A stretch of 64,000 bases of DNA, from positions 55,355 through 119,354 of the forward strand of contig JASJPG010000015.1 in the NCBI GenBank assembly GCA_031426815.1, given 5' to 3'. The stretch is from PFJX01 sp031426815 (lineage in GTDB: Bacteria; Pseudomonadota; Gammaproteobacteria; Burkholderiales; Thiobacillaceae). A program made the position numbers and the translations under genes. Below the pieces are notes generated by a model. It was not told where the DNA came from. It did no database searches and saw only the letters and a list, made by a program, of their open reading frames with translations. How positions within the stretch are numbered: position 1 is the first letter of the stretch; each line of letters starts with the position of its first letter. Shown here piece after piece: positions 50,614-59,593 of this stretch.

Positions 50614-52470
50614 TCAGGCGGCGAGCAGGCACTTGGCCAGATCGGTGCAGAGAAACCGCGCCCGCGACACCAAGAACGATTGAAACGCCGATGACGGCAG
50701 CGGCCGGCTGAACAGATAGCCTTGCACCTGATCGCAGCCGTGTTCGCGCAGGAATTCGAGTTGCGCCTGCAACTCGACGCCTTCCGCGGTGACCCGCAAA
50801 CCGAGGTTGTGTGACAGTGAAATCAAGGCCAGGGTGATTTCGCGGTCATTGTCGTCGTCGAGCAGATCGCTGACGAAGCTGCGGTCGATCTTCAGCTTGT
50901 CGATCGGGAAGGTCTTCAGATAGCCGAGCGACGAATAGCCGACGCCGAAATCGTCGATGGCGATGCTGAGGCCCATGGCCTTCAATTCGCGCAGGATCTC
51001 CGCCGCGATATCCGGGCGTTCCATCAGGGCGCTCTCGGTCACCTCCAGTTCCAGCAGGTGCGGCGCGATGCCGGTCTCGCGCAGGATGCTGCGGATGCGT
51101 GCGGCGAGGCCCGGCTGGCGCAACTGGCGCGGCGAGATGTTGATCGACATCTGCGGCGGTTCGAGGCCGCGCGCCGCCCAGGCGGCGAGGTCGTGGCAGG
51201 CCTGGCGGATCACCCAGTCGCCGATCGGCACGATCGCGCCGGTCTCCTCGGCGATGCGTATGAAGGTGTCGGGCGCGATCAGGCCGCGCCCGGGCGCCTG
51301 CCAGCGGATCAGCGCCTCGACCCCGGTCATGGCGCCGCTGTCGAGGTCGATGATGGGCTGGTAGTGCAGCTGGAATTCGTCGTTTTCCAGCGCTTCGTAC
51401 AAGGTGGTTTCCAGCGCCAGTTGTTCGCGTGCCTGCGCGTTCATGAATGCGGCGTAGTACTGGTGGTTGCCGCGCCCTCTGGCCTTGGCCTGGTACATGG
51501 CGGTGTCGGCGTTCTGCAGCAGGCTGGCGGCGTTGTCGCCGTCTGCCGGATAGAGCGCGATGCCGATGCTGGCGTCGGCATGCAGCGACTGGCTGCCGAC
51601 CTGAATCGGGCGCGCCAGGCCGGCATGGACTTTGGCCGCGACACTGGCGGCGGCGGCTGTGTCTTCCAGGTTTTCCAGCAGCACCACGAATTCGTCGCCG
51701 CCCAGACGCGCGACGGTGTCCATGTCGCGCACGCTGGCACGCAAACGATTCGCCACCTCGATGAGGAGCTGGTCGCCGACCGCATGGCCGAGGGAATCGT
51801 TGATGTTCTTGAAGTTGTCCAGGTCGAGGTACAGCACCGCCACGGCCTGCGACCGCCGCTGCGCCTTGGCCAGGGCGTGTTCGAGGCGGTCGTGCAGCAA
51901 CAAACGGTTGGGCAGGCCGGTGAGCACGTCGTGGTAGGCCAGGGTGTGGATGCGTTCCTCCGCCTCCTTGTGCGCCGAGAGATCGGTGAAACTGGCGACA
52001 TATCCGTCCGGTTCGTTGTCTGCGCCGTGCGGGTGTACGGCCCGGATATGCGCCCACTTGGGATAGAACGAGCCGTCCTTGCGGCGGTCCCAGATCTCCC
52101 CGATCCATTCACCCGTCTCGCGCAGCGCGCCCCACATGGCCTGGTAGAAGGCGGCGTCGTGGCGGCCGGATTTGAGCAGACTCGGCATCTGGCCGATGGC
52201 TTCCGTCTCGCTGTAGCCGGTGAGACGTGAAAAGCCGGGGTTCACCGCAACGATGCGATTGCGCCGATCGGTGATCATGATCGCCATCGGATTGCTTTCG
52301 AACATCGCGGCAAACAAACGCTGGCAATGCATGGCGCGAGCGGCACCGTCGCCTTCGACCGATGCCGCCAGCGTTGCCATGAGTGAATTGCCTGCGGTCA
52401 TGCTCAGCATGCCTGTCCTCGACTCCGACGCGACCGCGACCGGCAGCATGCTCGGCTCATTTGAACGCAT
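50614..52470 (-). CDS. PAS-GGDEF-EAL c-di-GMP enzyme
   Basis: A 618-residue cytoplasmic protein. A PAS/PAC domain (about 50-175; MFESNPMAIMITDRRNRIVAV) precedes a GGDEF domain with intact LGGDEFVVLLEN and an EAL domain with EALIRW, DDFGVGYSSLGYLK and AEGVE, so both activities are possible. In such tandem proteins one is usually dominant. No membrane segment is visible. Its start overlaps the stop of the STAS gene by 14 bp, indicating an operon. Several in-frame ATGs exist before the PAS domain; 52470 is the longest. Confidence 0.93.
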   Translation of the reverse strand: MRSNEPSMLPVAVASESRTGMLSMTAGNSLMATLAASVEGDGAARAMHCQRLFAAMFESNPMAIMITDRRNRIVAVNPGFSRLTGYSETEAIGQMPSLLKSGRHDAAFYQAMWGALRETGEWIGEIWDRRKDGSFYPKWAHIRAVHPHGADNEPDGYVASFTDLSAHKEAEERIHTLAYHDVLTGLPNRLLLHDRLEHALAKAQRRSQAVAVLYLDLDNFKNINDSLGHAVGDQLLIEVANRLRASVRDMDTVARLGGDEFVVLLENLEDTAAAASVAAKVHAGLARPIQVGSQSLHADASIGIALYPADGDNAASLLQNADTAMYQAKARGRGNHQYYAAFMNAQAREQLALETTLYEALENDEFQLHYQPIIDLDSGAMTGVEALIRWQAPGRGLIAPDTFIRIAEETGAIVPIGDWVIRQACHDLAAWAARGLEPPQMSINISPRQLRQPGLAARIRSILRETGIAPHLLELEVTESALMERPDIAAEILRELKAMGLSIAIDDFGVGYSSLGYLKTFPIDKLKIDRSFVSDLLDDDNDREITLALISLSHNLGLRVTAEGVELQAQLEFLREHGCDQVQGYLFSRPLPSSAFQSFLVSRARFLCTDLAKCLLAA

Positions 52471-52798
52471 GGCAGTCCTCCCATCCGCGGGCCAGGAGTT
52501 GAAACGACTGGTGCATACGCGACAGCCGCAACAGTTCGCCGACTGCCGGGTCCTGGTAGACGATGACGGCGCGGTCGTCGTTCACCTGATATTCGTGTTT
52601 GATATGCAGCATCGCGCCGATGCCCGCCGTCGACAGCTGCCGTGTCCGGGTCAGATCGAACAGCAGTTTCTCCGGCGGAAAAGTCCTGTCGTCGCGGCAA
52701 TGGCGCAGACACTCCGCCGCCACCTCAAGATCGAATACCTCGCCGATGCGGATACACCAACCCCGATCCGTCGTCTCTGCCAATTGCGTTGCGTGCAT
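52457..52798 (-). CDS. STAS-like small protein
   Basis: A 113-residue cytoplasmic protein with an anti-sigma-antagonist (STAS)-like pattern: DRGWCIRIGEVFDLEVAAEC, KLLFDLTRTRQLSTAGIGAMLHIK (the DLS/T..ID..G loop where SpoIIAA is phosphorylated), and a final helix. GGAGGAATGAGTC precedes the ATG. It overlaps the PAS-GGDEF-EAL gene by 14 bp, so the pair is cotranscribed and may form a regulatory complex (inference). Confidence 0.72.
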   Translation of the reverse strand: MHATQLAETTDRGWCIRIGEVFDLEVAAECLRHCRDDRTFPPEKLLFDLTRTRQLSTAGIGAMLHIKHEYQVNDDRAVIVYQDPAVGELLRLSRMHQSFQLLARGWEDCHAFK

Positions 52799-53028
52799 GA
52801 CTCATTCCTCCGAGATGTGCCATTCAGCCGAGAAATACAGGTTGCCGGCGTTGTATGTAAGGTTATCTACCCAAGCCACCGGAAGAAATTGATGACATCT
52901 TTATCGCAATTGAAGAAAGCTTTATGGCAGCCCTGACTTATCCAAAATGCAGGTGCCGGATGTAGCTGCGAATTCATACGCACAAACAAAACCACTGATT
53001 GTCGTTTCACCCGGCGCAGGCTGCGACG

Positions 53029-54939
53029 TCAGACCTGCGCGCATCGGCATTGCGTCTGCTGCAGGAAACAGACCCGGTCGCGACCGCCATTCTTGGCCGC
53101 ATACAGCGCCGTGTCCGCCGCCCGGACCATCGCGTCGGCATCCGTCATGTCCGCTTCCCGGCTGGACACGCCAATGCTGACCGAGACCCGGATTTCCACG
53201 TCGGCGATGCCGATCTTCAGATCCTTGACCATGCCGCGCAGGCGTTCCGCCGCGACCAGCGCCGTCGCGATATCCGCGTCGTGGCAGACCAGCAGGAATT
53301 CCTCGCCGCCGATGCGACTGACGCTCTCGTTCTTGCGCGCGGCCGCCTGGATGCCCTGCGCCACCGCCTGCAACACCAGATCGCCAACGGCGTGGCCATG
53401 CTGGTCGTTGATCGATTTGAAGCGATCGACATCGATCATCAGCACCGCCATGGACTGCCCGCTGCGGGTGGACGCGCCCCAGGCCTTGCTCAGCGCCTCC
53501 AGGCCGGCGCGCCGGTTGGGCAAACCGGTCAGCAGATCGGTCATCGCCATGTGTTCGAGGCGGCGGTTGCCGATGGCCAACTCCGCCGCAAACCGTTCGA
53601 GTTGCATGCGGTCGCGCTCCCAGGCATCAAGCAGATCGACGTAGTGCAGCGCCGCCCGCATGCGGGCATTGAGGGCGCGCACGTTCATCGGCTTGGCCAC
53701 GTAATCGTCCACCCCGGCCTCGAACGCCTCGACGATCCGCTCTTCGGTTTCCATCCCGGTCAGCATGATCACGTACATCGACTTGCCCCATTCCGTCGCG
53801 CGCAGGGCCTTGCAGAACGCGAGTCCGTCCATGACCGGCATGAGCCAGTCGGTAACGACGATCTGCGGCATGATTTCCAGCGCGAGGGCCAGCGCCGCCT
53901 CGCCATTGTCGGCGGTATAGACCGTGCAGCCGATGGCATGGCGCAACACCGCTTCCGTCTTGATGCGGGAGGTGGCTTCGTCCTCCACCAGCAACACCCG
54001 CTTGGTGGTCGCACTCGCCGCCGGCATCTGTGCCAAGTGCGGCGCCGGCTGCGGCACGACGGCCATCGCGTTGAACGCGGGCGGCGGCGTCGCCGGCACA
54101 TTCAGCAGGGCGCCCCACTCGCGCCATTGCGCGACCACCCGGTCGAACGCAGCCGCCAAGGCCGCCGCGTCGAGTCCCAGGTTGCCGCCCAGGCAGATCA
54201 ACTCCACCCGTCGATACTCGCGCTCCGCTGCCGGCGCCAGTGCAAGCTCGGCCATGAACCGGGCTTGGCTGAACAGATGCACGAGCCGCCAGGCGCGCGA
54301 GCCTGCGACGAATCCCGCCGACTCCGGCGCCTCGTGGCAACAGGCGGTATCCACGAGACCCTTCGGAATGCCGCAATCGGCCAGGATGACGGCGGTCAAT
54401 TCGCAGTGATCCATTTTCAGACGCTGGCGTTCCCGCACCAGCAGCGGCTCGGCGCCGGCGGGTTCGGCCAGGATCGCCGCGTAGTCGTCGGGATACATCG
54501 TGGCCAGCGCCAGTTGGCCGATCTGCGCCAGCAGGCCGCAGGCGAACAACTCGTCCGGCGAACCGACCCGGACCAGCCGGCTCAATTCCTGGCAGGCCAC
54601 CGCCATGAACAGGGAACGCGACCAGAACGCCGCATAGTCGAACGCCGCGCAACTGCCCTGCAGGTACTGGTCGACCAGCGAAAAGCCCATGGCCAGATCG
54701 CGCACCGTGGTCATGCCCAGATGCATCACCGCCTCGCCGAGCGAGGTCACCGTGCGGCCAATTTGAGCGGCATTGACCAGACGCAACAAACGGCTGCTCA
54801 GCGCCGGGTCGGTCTGCACCACGCGGGCCAACTCTTTCAGTGTCACGTCCTCGCGACGACTGAGTTCCATGATCGCCAGCGCCACCCCTTTCGGGCTGGG
54901 CAGTTGGCCGCCGATGTGCACTTGTTGGTTCTTGGTCAT
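53029..54939 (-). CDS. HDOD-REC-GGDEF diguanylate cyclase
   Basis: A 636-residue cytoplasmic signalling protein. HDOD domain (about 10-210; LPSPKGVALAIMELSRREDV, SSRLLRLVNAAQIGR), receiver (about 325-445) with D in VVTDWLMPVMDG and KPMN, a short coiled coil, and a GGDEF domain with active-site GGEEF (RIGGEEFLLVCH). GGEEF is catalytically competent, so it should make c-di-GMP in response to phosphorylation. HDOD has no catalytic HD residues and is a protein-binding module. It has no cognate kinase in the same operon; the adjacent CHASE-type hybrid kinase upstream is the nearest candidate. Confidence 0.93.
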   Translation of the reverse strand: MTKNQQVHIGGQLPSPKGVALAIMELSRREDVTLKELARVVQTDPALSSRLLRLVNAAQIGRTVTSLGEAVMHLGMTTVRDLAMGFSLVDQYLQGSCAAFDYAAFWSRSLFMAVACQELSRLVRVGSPDELFACGLLAQIGQLALATMYPDDYAAILAEPAGAEPLLVRERQRLKMDHCELTAVILADCGIPKGLVDTACCHEAPESAGFVAGSRAWRLVHLFSQARFMAELALAPAAEREYRRVELICLGGNLGLDAAALAAAFDRVVAQWREWGALLNVPATPPPAFNAMAVVPQPAPHLAQMPAASATTKRVLLVEDEATSRIKTEAVLRHAIGCTVYTADNGEAALALALEIMPQIVVTDWLMPVMDGLAFCKALRATEWGKSMYVIMLTGMETEERIVEAFEAGVDDYVAKPMNVRALNARMRAALHYVDLLDAWERDRMQLERFAAELAIGNRRLEHMAMTDLLTGLPNRRAGLEALSKAWGASTRSGQSMAVLMIDVDRFKSINDQHGHAVGDLVLQAVAQGIQAAARKNESVSRIGGEEFLLVCHDADIATALVAAERLRGMVKDLKIGIADVEIRVSVSIGVSSREADMTDADAMVRAADTALYAAKNGGRDRVCFLQQTQCRCAQV

Positions 54940-54976
54940 GATGGCTCACAAAGGGGGTTGTAAATGCTCGTCCGGC

Positions 54977-57748
54977 TCATGTCGCCTCCGCCAGCAACTG
55001 GTGGAGCGCGCGCACGACCAACCGGTATTCCCGCCGCATCGGCTCGATCAACGCGGCGGCCTCATGCAGCCGCCCCTCGCGGCCGCAGCCTTCGAGTTGG
55101 CGGAACAGTGCCGACAGCGTCTCGGCCCCGACATTGGCGGAACTGGATTTGAGGGAGTGGGAGGCGCGGCGCAAAGCGTCGGCATCGCCGGCGGCGATGG
55201 CCTGCTCGACCTGGTCGACCAGTGCGCTGGCGTTATCCAGATAGGCGCGCACGATTTTGTGCGTCAGCGCCATACCACCGGCCGGGTCCAGCTCCCGCAA
55301 CTGCGCCAGTATGTTCATGTTGAGGCTGCCGGCCGGCGCCGCTTCACTTGCTGCCACCGCGACAGCTTCTGCCTGCGGGCGCAGCCAGCGGCCAAGCACC
55401 TGTTGCAACTGCGGCATGAAATAAGGCTTGGCCAGATAGTCGTCCATGCCGGCCGCCAGACAGAGGTCGCGGTCGCCCGCCATGGCGTTGGCGGTGAGGG
55501 CGACGATAGGCACACGGCCCGCCGTCTGGCGAAGGCGAATCGCCGCGGCGGCCTGATAGCCGTCCATCACCGGCATCTGGCAATCCATCAGAATCAGGTC
55601 GTATTGGCGTTGCGCGAACAGCGCCAGCACCTCTTCGCCGTTGTTGGCGATGTCCACCGCCAGGCCAAGGTTGCTCAGCATGGCAGTAGCCACATCCTGG
55701 TTGATCGGGTTGTCTTCGGCCAGCAGCACGCGGCCGCGCAGCACTCGTTCGTTCTCCGCCAGCGGCGCGGCGGGCACCGGCAACGCCAGCGCCGGGCGCG
55801 GGTTCGGTTCGGTCGCCAGCGCCCAGGAGATGACTTCGTACAGTTCGGTCTGACGAATCGGTTTGTCGACACAGCGCAGGATGCCCGCCTGCTCGCGTTC
55901 CCGTGCCTGGCCGGCCAGGTAGTTGGAGGTGAGCATGATCAGGCGCACCCCGGCCAGCTCGGGCCGCGCCTTGATGGCGCGCGCCAGTTCGAGGCCGTTC
56001 ATCTGCGGCATGTGCATGTCCAGCACCGCCAGCGCGAATGGCGTCCCGGCCGCCGCCGCCGCGGCCATCGCGGCGAGCGCATCGGCACCGTTCTCGGCAC
56101 AGGCCACCTGCATATTCCAGCTCGACAATTGCAGCCGCAGTATTTCCAGATTGGTCTGGTTGTCGTCCACCAGCAGCACCCGCACGCCGTCCAGCGTCGG
56201 CGCGCAGGACTCGAGCGGCGCCATGTTGCGGCCTTTCGCCAGATTCAGTTCGACCCAGAAACGGGATCCTTTCCCCGGCGTACTTTCGACGCCGATACCG
56301 CCGCCCATCAATTCCACCAGTTGCTTGCAGATGGCCAGGCCAAGGCCGGTGCCGCCGTACTGTCGGGTGGTGGAGCTGTCGGCCTGGGAGAATTGCTCGA
56401 ACACTTTTTTGCGGGCGCCCGGCGCGATGCCGATGCCGGTGTCCTCCACGCTCAGGTGGATGCGCACGTCCGCCGCCTCGGTGTAGGCATGCGCACGCAC
56501 GATCACCTCCCCCTGGCGGGTGAACTTGATCGCGTTGCTGATCAGGTTGACCAGCACCTGGCGCAAGCGGAACGAGTCGCCGCGCAGCATCAGACTCAGG
56601 TTGGGCGGCAGCAACTGCACCGCCAGTTCCAGCCCCTTTTCCGCGGCCGGTTGCACGAACATGGCGGCCGCCTCTTCAACCAGTTCACCCAGATCGAACT
56701 CGACCGATTCCAGCTCCAGGTGGCCTGAGTCGATCTTGGAGAAGTCCAGGATGTCGTTGATGATGCCGAGCAGATGCTGGCCGGAACGCAGCACCGACTC
56801 GGCATAACGCCGCTGCGTGGCATCCAGTCCGGCGTTCAGCAGCAGTTCGCTCATGCCCAGCACGCCGTTCATCGGCGTGCGGATCTCATGGCTCATGGTG
56901 GCCAGGAATTCGCTCTTGGCCTGGTTCGCCTTCTCGGCCAGTTCCTTCGCCGCGCGCAGTTCGGTCGTGCGCCCCTCGACCAGATCTTCCAGGTGGTCGC
57001 GATGTTCGCGCAGGCTGGTATCGCGGCTTTCGATCTCGCCCAGCATGTTGTTGAAGCTGTCCACCAGGGTGTCGATTTCGTCCTGGCTGGACTTGTCCTG
57101 GATCTTGCCGATACGCAGGTCGTAGCGTTGCGTCTGCGCAACGCGGCGGGCGGTTTCGGCCAGCGCCAGGATCGGCGCGCTGATGCGGCGTTGCAGGCGG
57201 AGCGCGACGACCAGCGCAAGCAGGAAGACCAGCAGGCTCAAGCCGGCGGTGAACAGGATGTCCTGGCCGATCTGGCGCCACAAGTCGGACAGATCGATGA
57301 CCAGGGACAGGGTGCCCAGTTTCTCGCCGCCCTCCTGCGCCAACATCGCATGATCCAGGCGCAGGCGCAGCGCGGTGAACGGCATGCGATCCGTGAAGGC
57401 ATGCGGCGTCAGGCGGTCGAACGTGTCCGACGCGGTCTTTCTCGGATACACCGCGAACACCTGGCCATCCGGCCGCGTAATGCGGGCGGCAACAATTTCC
57501 CGGCGCTCGCGCAGTGTGGCCAGATTGATCGTGGCGGACTGCTCATCGTCGAACACCAGCGCCGCATTGGCGTTTTCGGACACCACCTGCACCTGGCCGC
57601 GCAACTGCGCCAGCAAGCCGGCCTGCTGACGGATGACGCCGGTCACCGAGTAAATCAGCAGGGTTAGCATCAGCACCAGCACAGCCATGCCTGCCAGCAT
57701 CAGAATCAGGCGCTGTTTCAGGGAACCGCGCACAAGGATCGTCTTCAT
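54977..57748 (-). CDS. CHASE-type hybrid histidine kinase with two REC and HPt
   Basis: A membrane phosphorelay kinase of about 923 residues. TM1 (about 12-34), periplasmic CHASE8-like sensor (about 40-155; NANAALVFDDEQSATINLATLR), TM2, HAMP, HisKA with MSHEIRTPMNGVLGMSELLL, HATPase (DTGIGIAPG, GGTGLGLAICKQLVELMGGG), REC1 (VLDMHMPQMNG), REC2 (LILMDCQMPVMDGYQ) and C-terminal HPt (ASHSLKSSSANVGA). The layout is like BarA with an additional receiver. Start at 57748 has no clear ribosome site because a MITE is inserted 16 bp upstream; a longer frame would read through the MITE. It is 37 bp upstream of the HDOD-REC-GGDEF gene and could phosphorylate it. Confidence 0.92.
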   Translation of the reverse strand: MKTILVRGSLKQRLILMLAGMAVLVLMLTLLIYSVTGVIRQQAGLLAQLRGQVQVVSENANAALVFDDEQSATINLATLRERREIVAARITRPDGQVFAVYPRKTASDTFDRLTPHAFTDRMPFTALRLRLDHAMLAQEGGEKLGTLSLVIDLSDLWRQIGQDILFTAGLSLLVFLLALVVALRLQRRISAPILALAETARRVAQTQRYDLRIGKIQDKSSQDEIDTLVDSFNNMLGEIESRDTSLREHRDHLEDLVEGRTTELRAAKELAEKANQAKSEFLATMSHEIRTPMNGVLGMSELLLNAGLDATQRRYAESVLRSGQHLLGIINDILDFSKIDSGHLELESVEFDLGELVEEAAAMFVQPAAEKGLELAVQLLPPNLSLMLRGDSFRLRQVLVNLISNAIKFTRQGEVIVRAHAYTEAADVRIHLSVEDTGIGIAPGARKKVFEQFSQADSSTTRQYGGTGLGLAICKQLVELMGGGIGVESTPGKGSRFWVELNLAKGRNMAPLESCAPTLDGVRVLLVDDNQTNLEILRLQLSSWNMQVACAENGADALAAMAAAAAAGTPFALAVLDMHMPQMNGLELARAIKARPELAGVRLIMLTSNYLAGQAREREQAGILRCVDKPIRQTELYEVISWALATEPNPRPALALPVPAAPLAENERVLRGRVLLAEDNPINQDVATAMLSNLGLAVDIANNGEEVLALFAQRQYDLILMDCQMPVMDGYQAAAAIRLRQTAGRVPIVALTANAMAGDRDLCLAAGMDDYLAKPYFMPQLQQVLGRWLRPQAEAVAVAASEAAPAGSLNMNILAQLRELDPAGGMALTHKIVRAYLDNASALVDQVEQAIAAGDADALRRASHSLKSSSANVGAETLSALFRQLEGCGREGRLHEAAALIEPMRREYRLVVRALHQLLAEAT

Positions 57749-57763
57749 TGCAGCAGCAAGAGG

Positions 57764-58045
57764 AGCAGCCTGTCGGACTTTCCCCGTGAGCGCGCCGGGG
57801 GTGATTTTGGCGCAGGGCAAGGCGCGGCGAAGCGAGGTTTGGTCATTCCAAATGAGCGAGCCGCAACGCCGCCCTGCGCCAAAAGCGCCCCCGGCCCGGA
57901 GGGTTGAGCGCATGAGCGGCGTCTGCGGCCTCGGTTGCAAAGACTCGACGCTTGGCAATGGAACGACCATTGCCCGCGCGCCGCGCCTTGCATCCGTCCG
58001 CTCATGCGCTCAACGCGTCTCACGGGGAAAGTCCGACAGGCTGCT
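57764..58045. mobile_element. 282-bp MITE-like element upstream of the hybrid kinase
   Basis: Perfect 27-bp terminal inverted repeats (57764-57790 and 58019-58045; ends AGCAGCCTGTCGGACTTTCC), flanked by AGG on both sides, a possible 3-bp target duplication. The interior is GC-rich with its own nested palindromes (GGCGCAGGGC ... GCCCTGCGCC) and no ORF. It is non-autonomous; no related transposase is in the window. It sits directly before the hybrid kinase start codon. Confidence 0.85.
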
Positions 58046-58238
58046 AGGCGCAGCGGGGGAAAAACTCGATCGGGTTGCATGGAAATCCGCTCAGGTGATC
58101 GCACGAGATGCTTCACCTGGGCAATGCACTGGCACTGAAGAGCGGTCCGCCTACAACCCGACTACCGTGCCACCCTATACCCGGATAAAGCGATGGCAGT
58201 AAGGTTATCCATTGCGGCTACGGGGGGAAATTGCCGAC
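58046..58238. other. Intergenic stretch right of the MITE
   Basis: No gene supported. Moderately A+T-richer than the surroundings. It probably held the original promoter of the hybrid kinase operon before the MITE inserted, and the 3' untranslated end of the MFS gene. Confidence 0.35.
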
Positions 58239-59474
58239 CTATTTATCGTTACTAAACGATTCTTTAGGCACCCGCTGGCGGGCCTTGATGTGGCGCGCCA
58301 GGATCAACCCGGTCGCCGGCAAAACCAGGGCGGAGGCAAGGAACAACCAGTCTGCTCCGAGGTGGTCGAGCACCAGCGCACCGATGGCCGCGCCGCCGGC
58401 CTGGCCGAGGAAAAAGCAGAACGCGAACAGCGACAGCGCGGTGCCGCGCGCCGCCGGAGCGATCTGAGTGGCCAGCGTCTGCAGCGTGTTGTGCAGCTGG
58501 TAGAAACCCAGGCCGAGCACGACGCAGGCCAGCACGGCCCAGCTCCAGCCGCTGCCAATTCCGAGCAGCAGGAAAGCCAGGCCGAGCAGGAGTCCGCCAG
58601 TGCGCGCCAGACGAACCTGGCCGAGTGCCTGCACCCAGCGCCGCGCGAACAAGGTATAGCTGAGGCCGCCGAGTCCGACCGTGGCCACCACCAGGCCGGC
58701 ATGGAACAGCGAAATGCCGAAGCGTTGGTGCAGGTAGGCGGGGATGAAGGTCATCACGCCGAAGGTGGCGACGGCCTCGACGAAGATCGTGGCCAGGATG
58801 AAGCGGCCGTGCGCGTTGCCCAGTACCAGACGATAGCGTCCCGGCACCTGCGCCGGCGGTGTCGCTGCCGCCGCGGCGCGATGTCCGCGCAGCGCCGCCA
58901 GCAAGGCGAGGCCGACCACCAGATAGATGCCGGCCAGCAGCACGAAAGCCCAGCGCCAGCCGATCTGGTCGGCGAAGAAGCCGGCGATGGCCTGGCCGCT
59001 GACCAGGCCGACGATCTGGCCGGACATGAAGCGGGCCAGCGTGGCCTGGCGCTGCTGCATCGCGACGGCATCGCCGATCCAGGCCAGCGACAGCGGAATC
59101 AGCGCGGCGGTGCTGGCGCCGTTCAGCGCCCGCGCCAGGGCGAGCCATTCCAGACTGGGACTCAGCGCGCAGGCCAGCGCGCCGAATGTCGAAGCCAGAC
59201 AGGCAGCGGTGATCACCCGCAACTTGCCGTAGTGGTCGCCGAGCGGCCCGAACAGCAGTTGCAGGATGCCGTAGGCGAGGCCGGTGGCGGTCACCACCAC
59301 CGCCGCCTTGCCCACCGTGGTGGCGAACTCCAGCGCCAGCGCCGGCAGCATGGCATCGCACAGACGCAGCGCAGCGGAACTGGCGAAGGCCGCCAGCGCC
59401 AGCAGCAAGACGACGCGATCCACCTGGACCTCGTCGACGCGCGCAGCGCCCGCCGCCGCATGCCGGGTGGTCAT
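58239..59474 (-). CDS. MFS transporter
   Basis: A membrane transporter of about 411 residues with 12 helices of the major facilitator superfamily. The loop 2-3 motif reads GPLGDHYGKLRVI (motif A: GxLaDrxGrkrxl), and IGWRWAFVLLAGIYLVVGLAL lies in the expected position of helices 5-6. The closest types are drug or arabinose efflux permeases. The start is uncertain: ATG at 59474 is the first after the neighbouring gene that still gives a complete helix 1; ATG at 59513 and a TTG at 59549 with AAAGG upstream are alternatives. It is 119 bp downstream of the GGDEF-EAL-CZB gene. Substrate unknown. Confidence 0.85.
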   Translation of the reverse strand: MTTRHAAAGAARVDEVQVDRVVLLLALAAFASSAALRLCDAMLPALALEFATTVGKAAVVVTATGLAYGILQLLFGPLGDHYGKLRVITAACLASTFGALACALSPSLEWLALARALNGASTAALIPLSLAWIGDAVAMQQRQATLARFMSGQIVGLVSGQAIAGFFADQIGWRWAFVLLAGIYLVVGLALLAALRGHRAAAAATPPAQVPGRYRLVLGNAHGRFILATIFVEAVATFGVMTFIPAYLHQRFGISLFHAGLVVATVGLGGLSYTLFARRWVQALGQVRLARTGGLLLGLAFLLLGIGSGWSWAVLACVVLGLGFYQLHNTLQTLATQIAPAARGTALSLFAFCFFLGQAGGAAIGALVLDHLGADWLFLASALVLPATGLILARHIKARQRVPKESFSNDK

Positions 59475-59593
59475 CGCGCGCCGCGGCAACGCCGGCGGGG
59501 GCGACCGCCGCATCGGTCGGACGGCGGGTACATGAAAACGAGTCGGCAAGGCATGGCGGCAAGGATACCTTTCGCCGCGCAGCGTCGGCGAGA

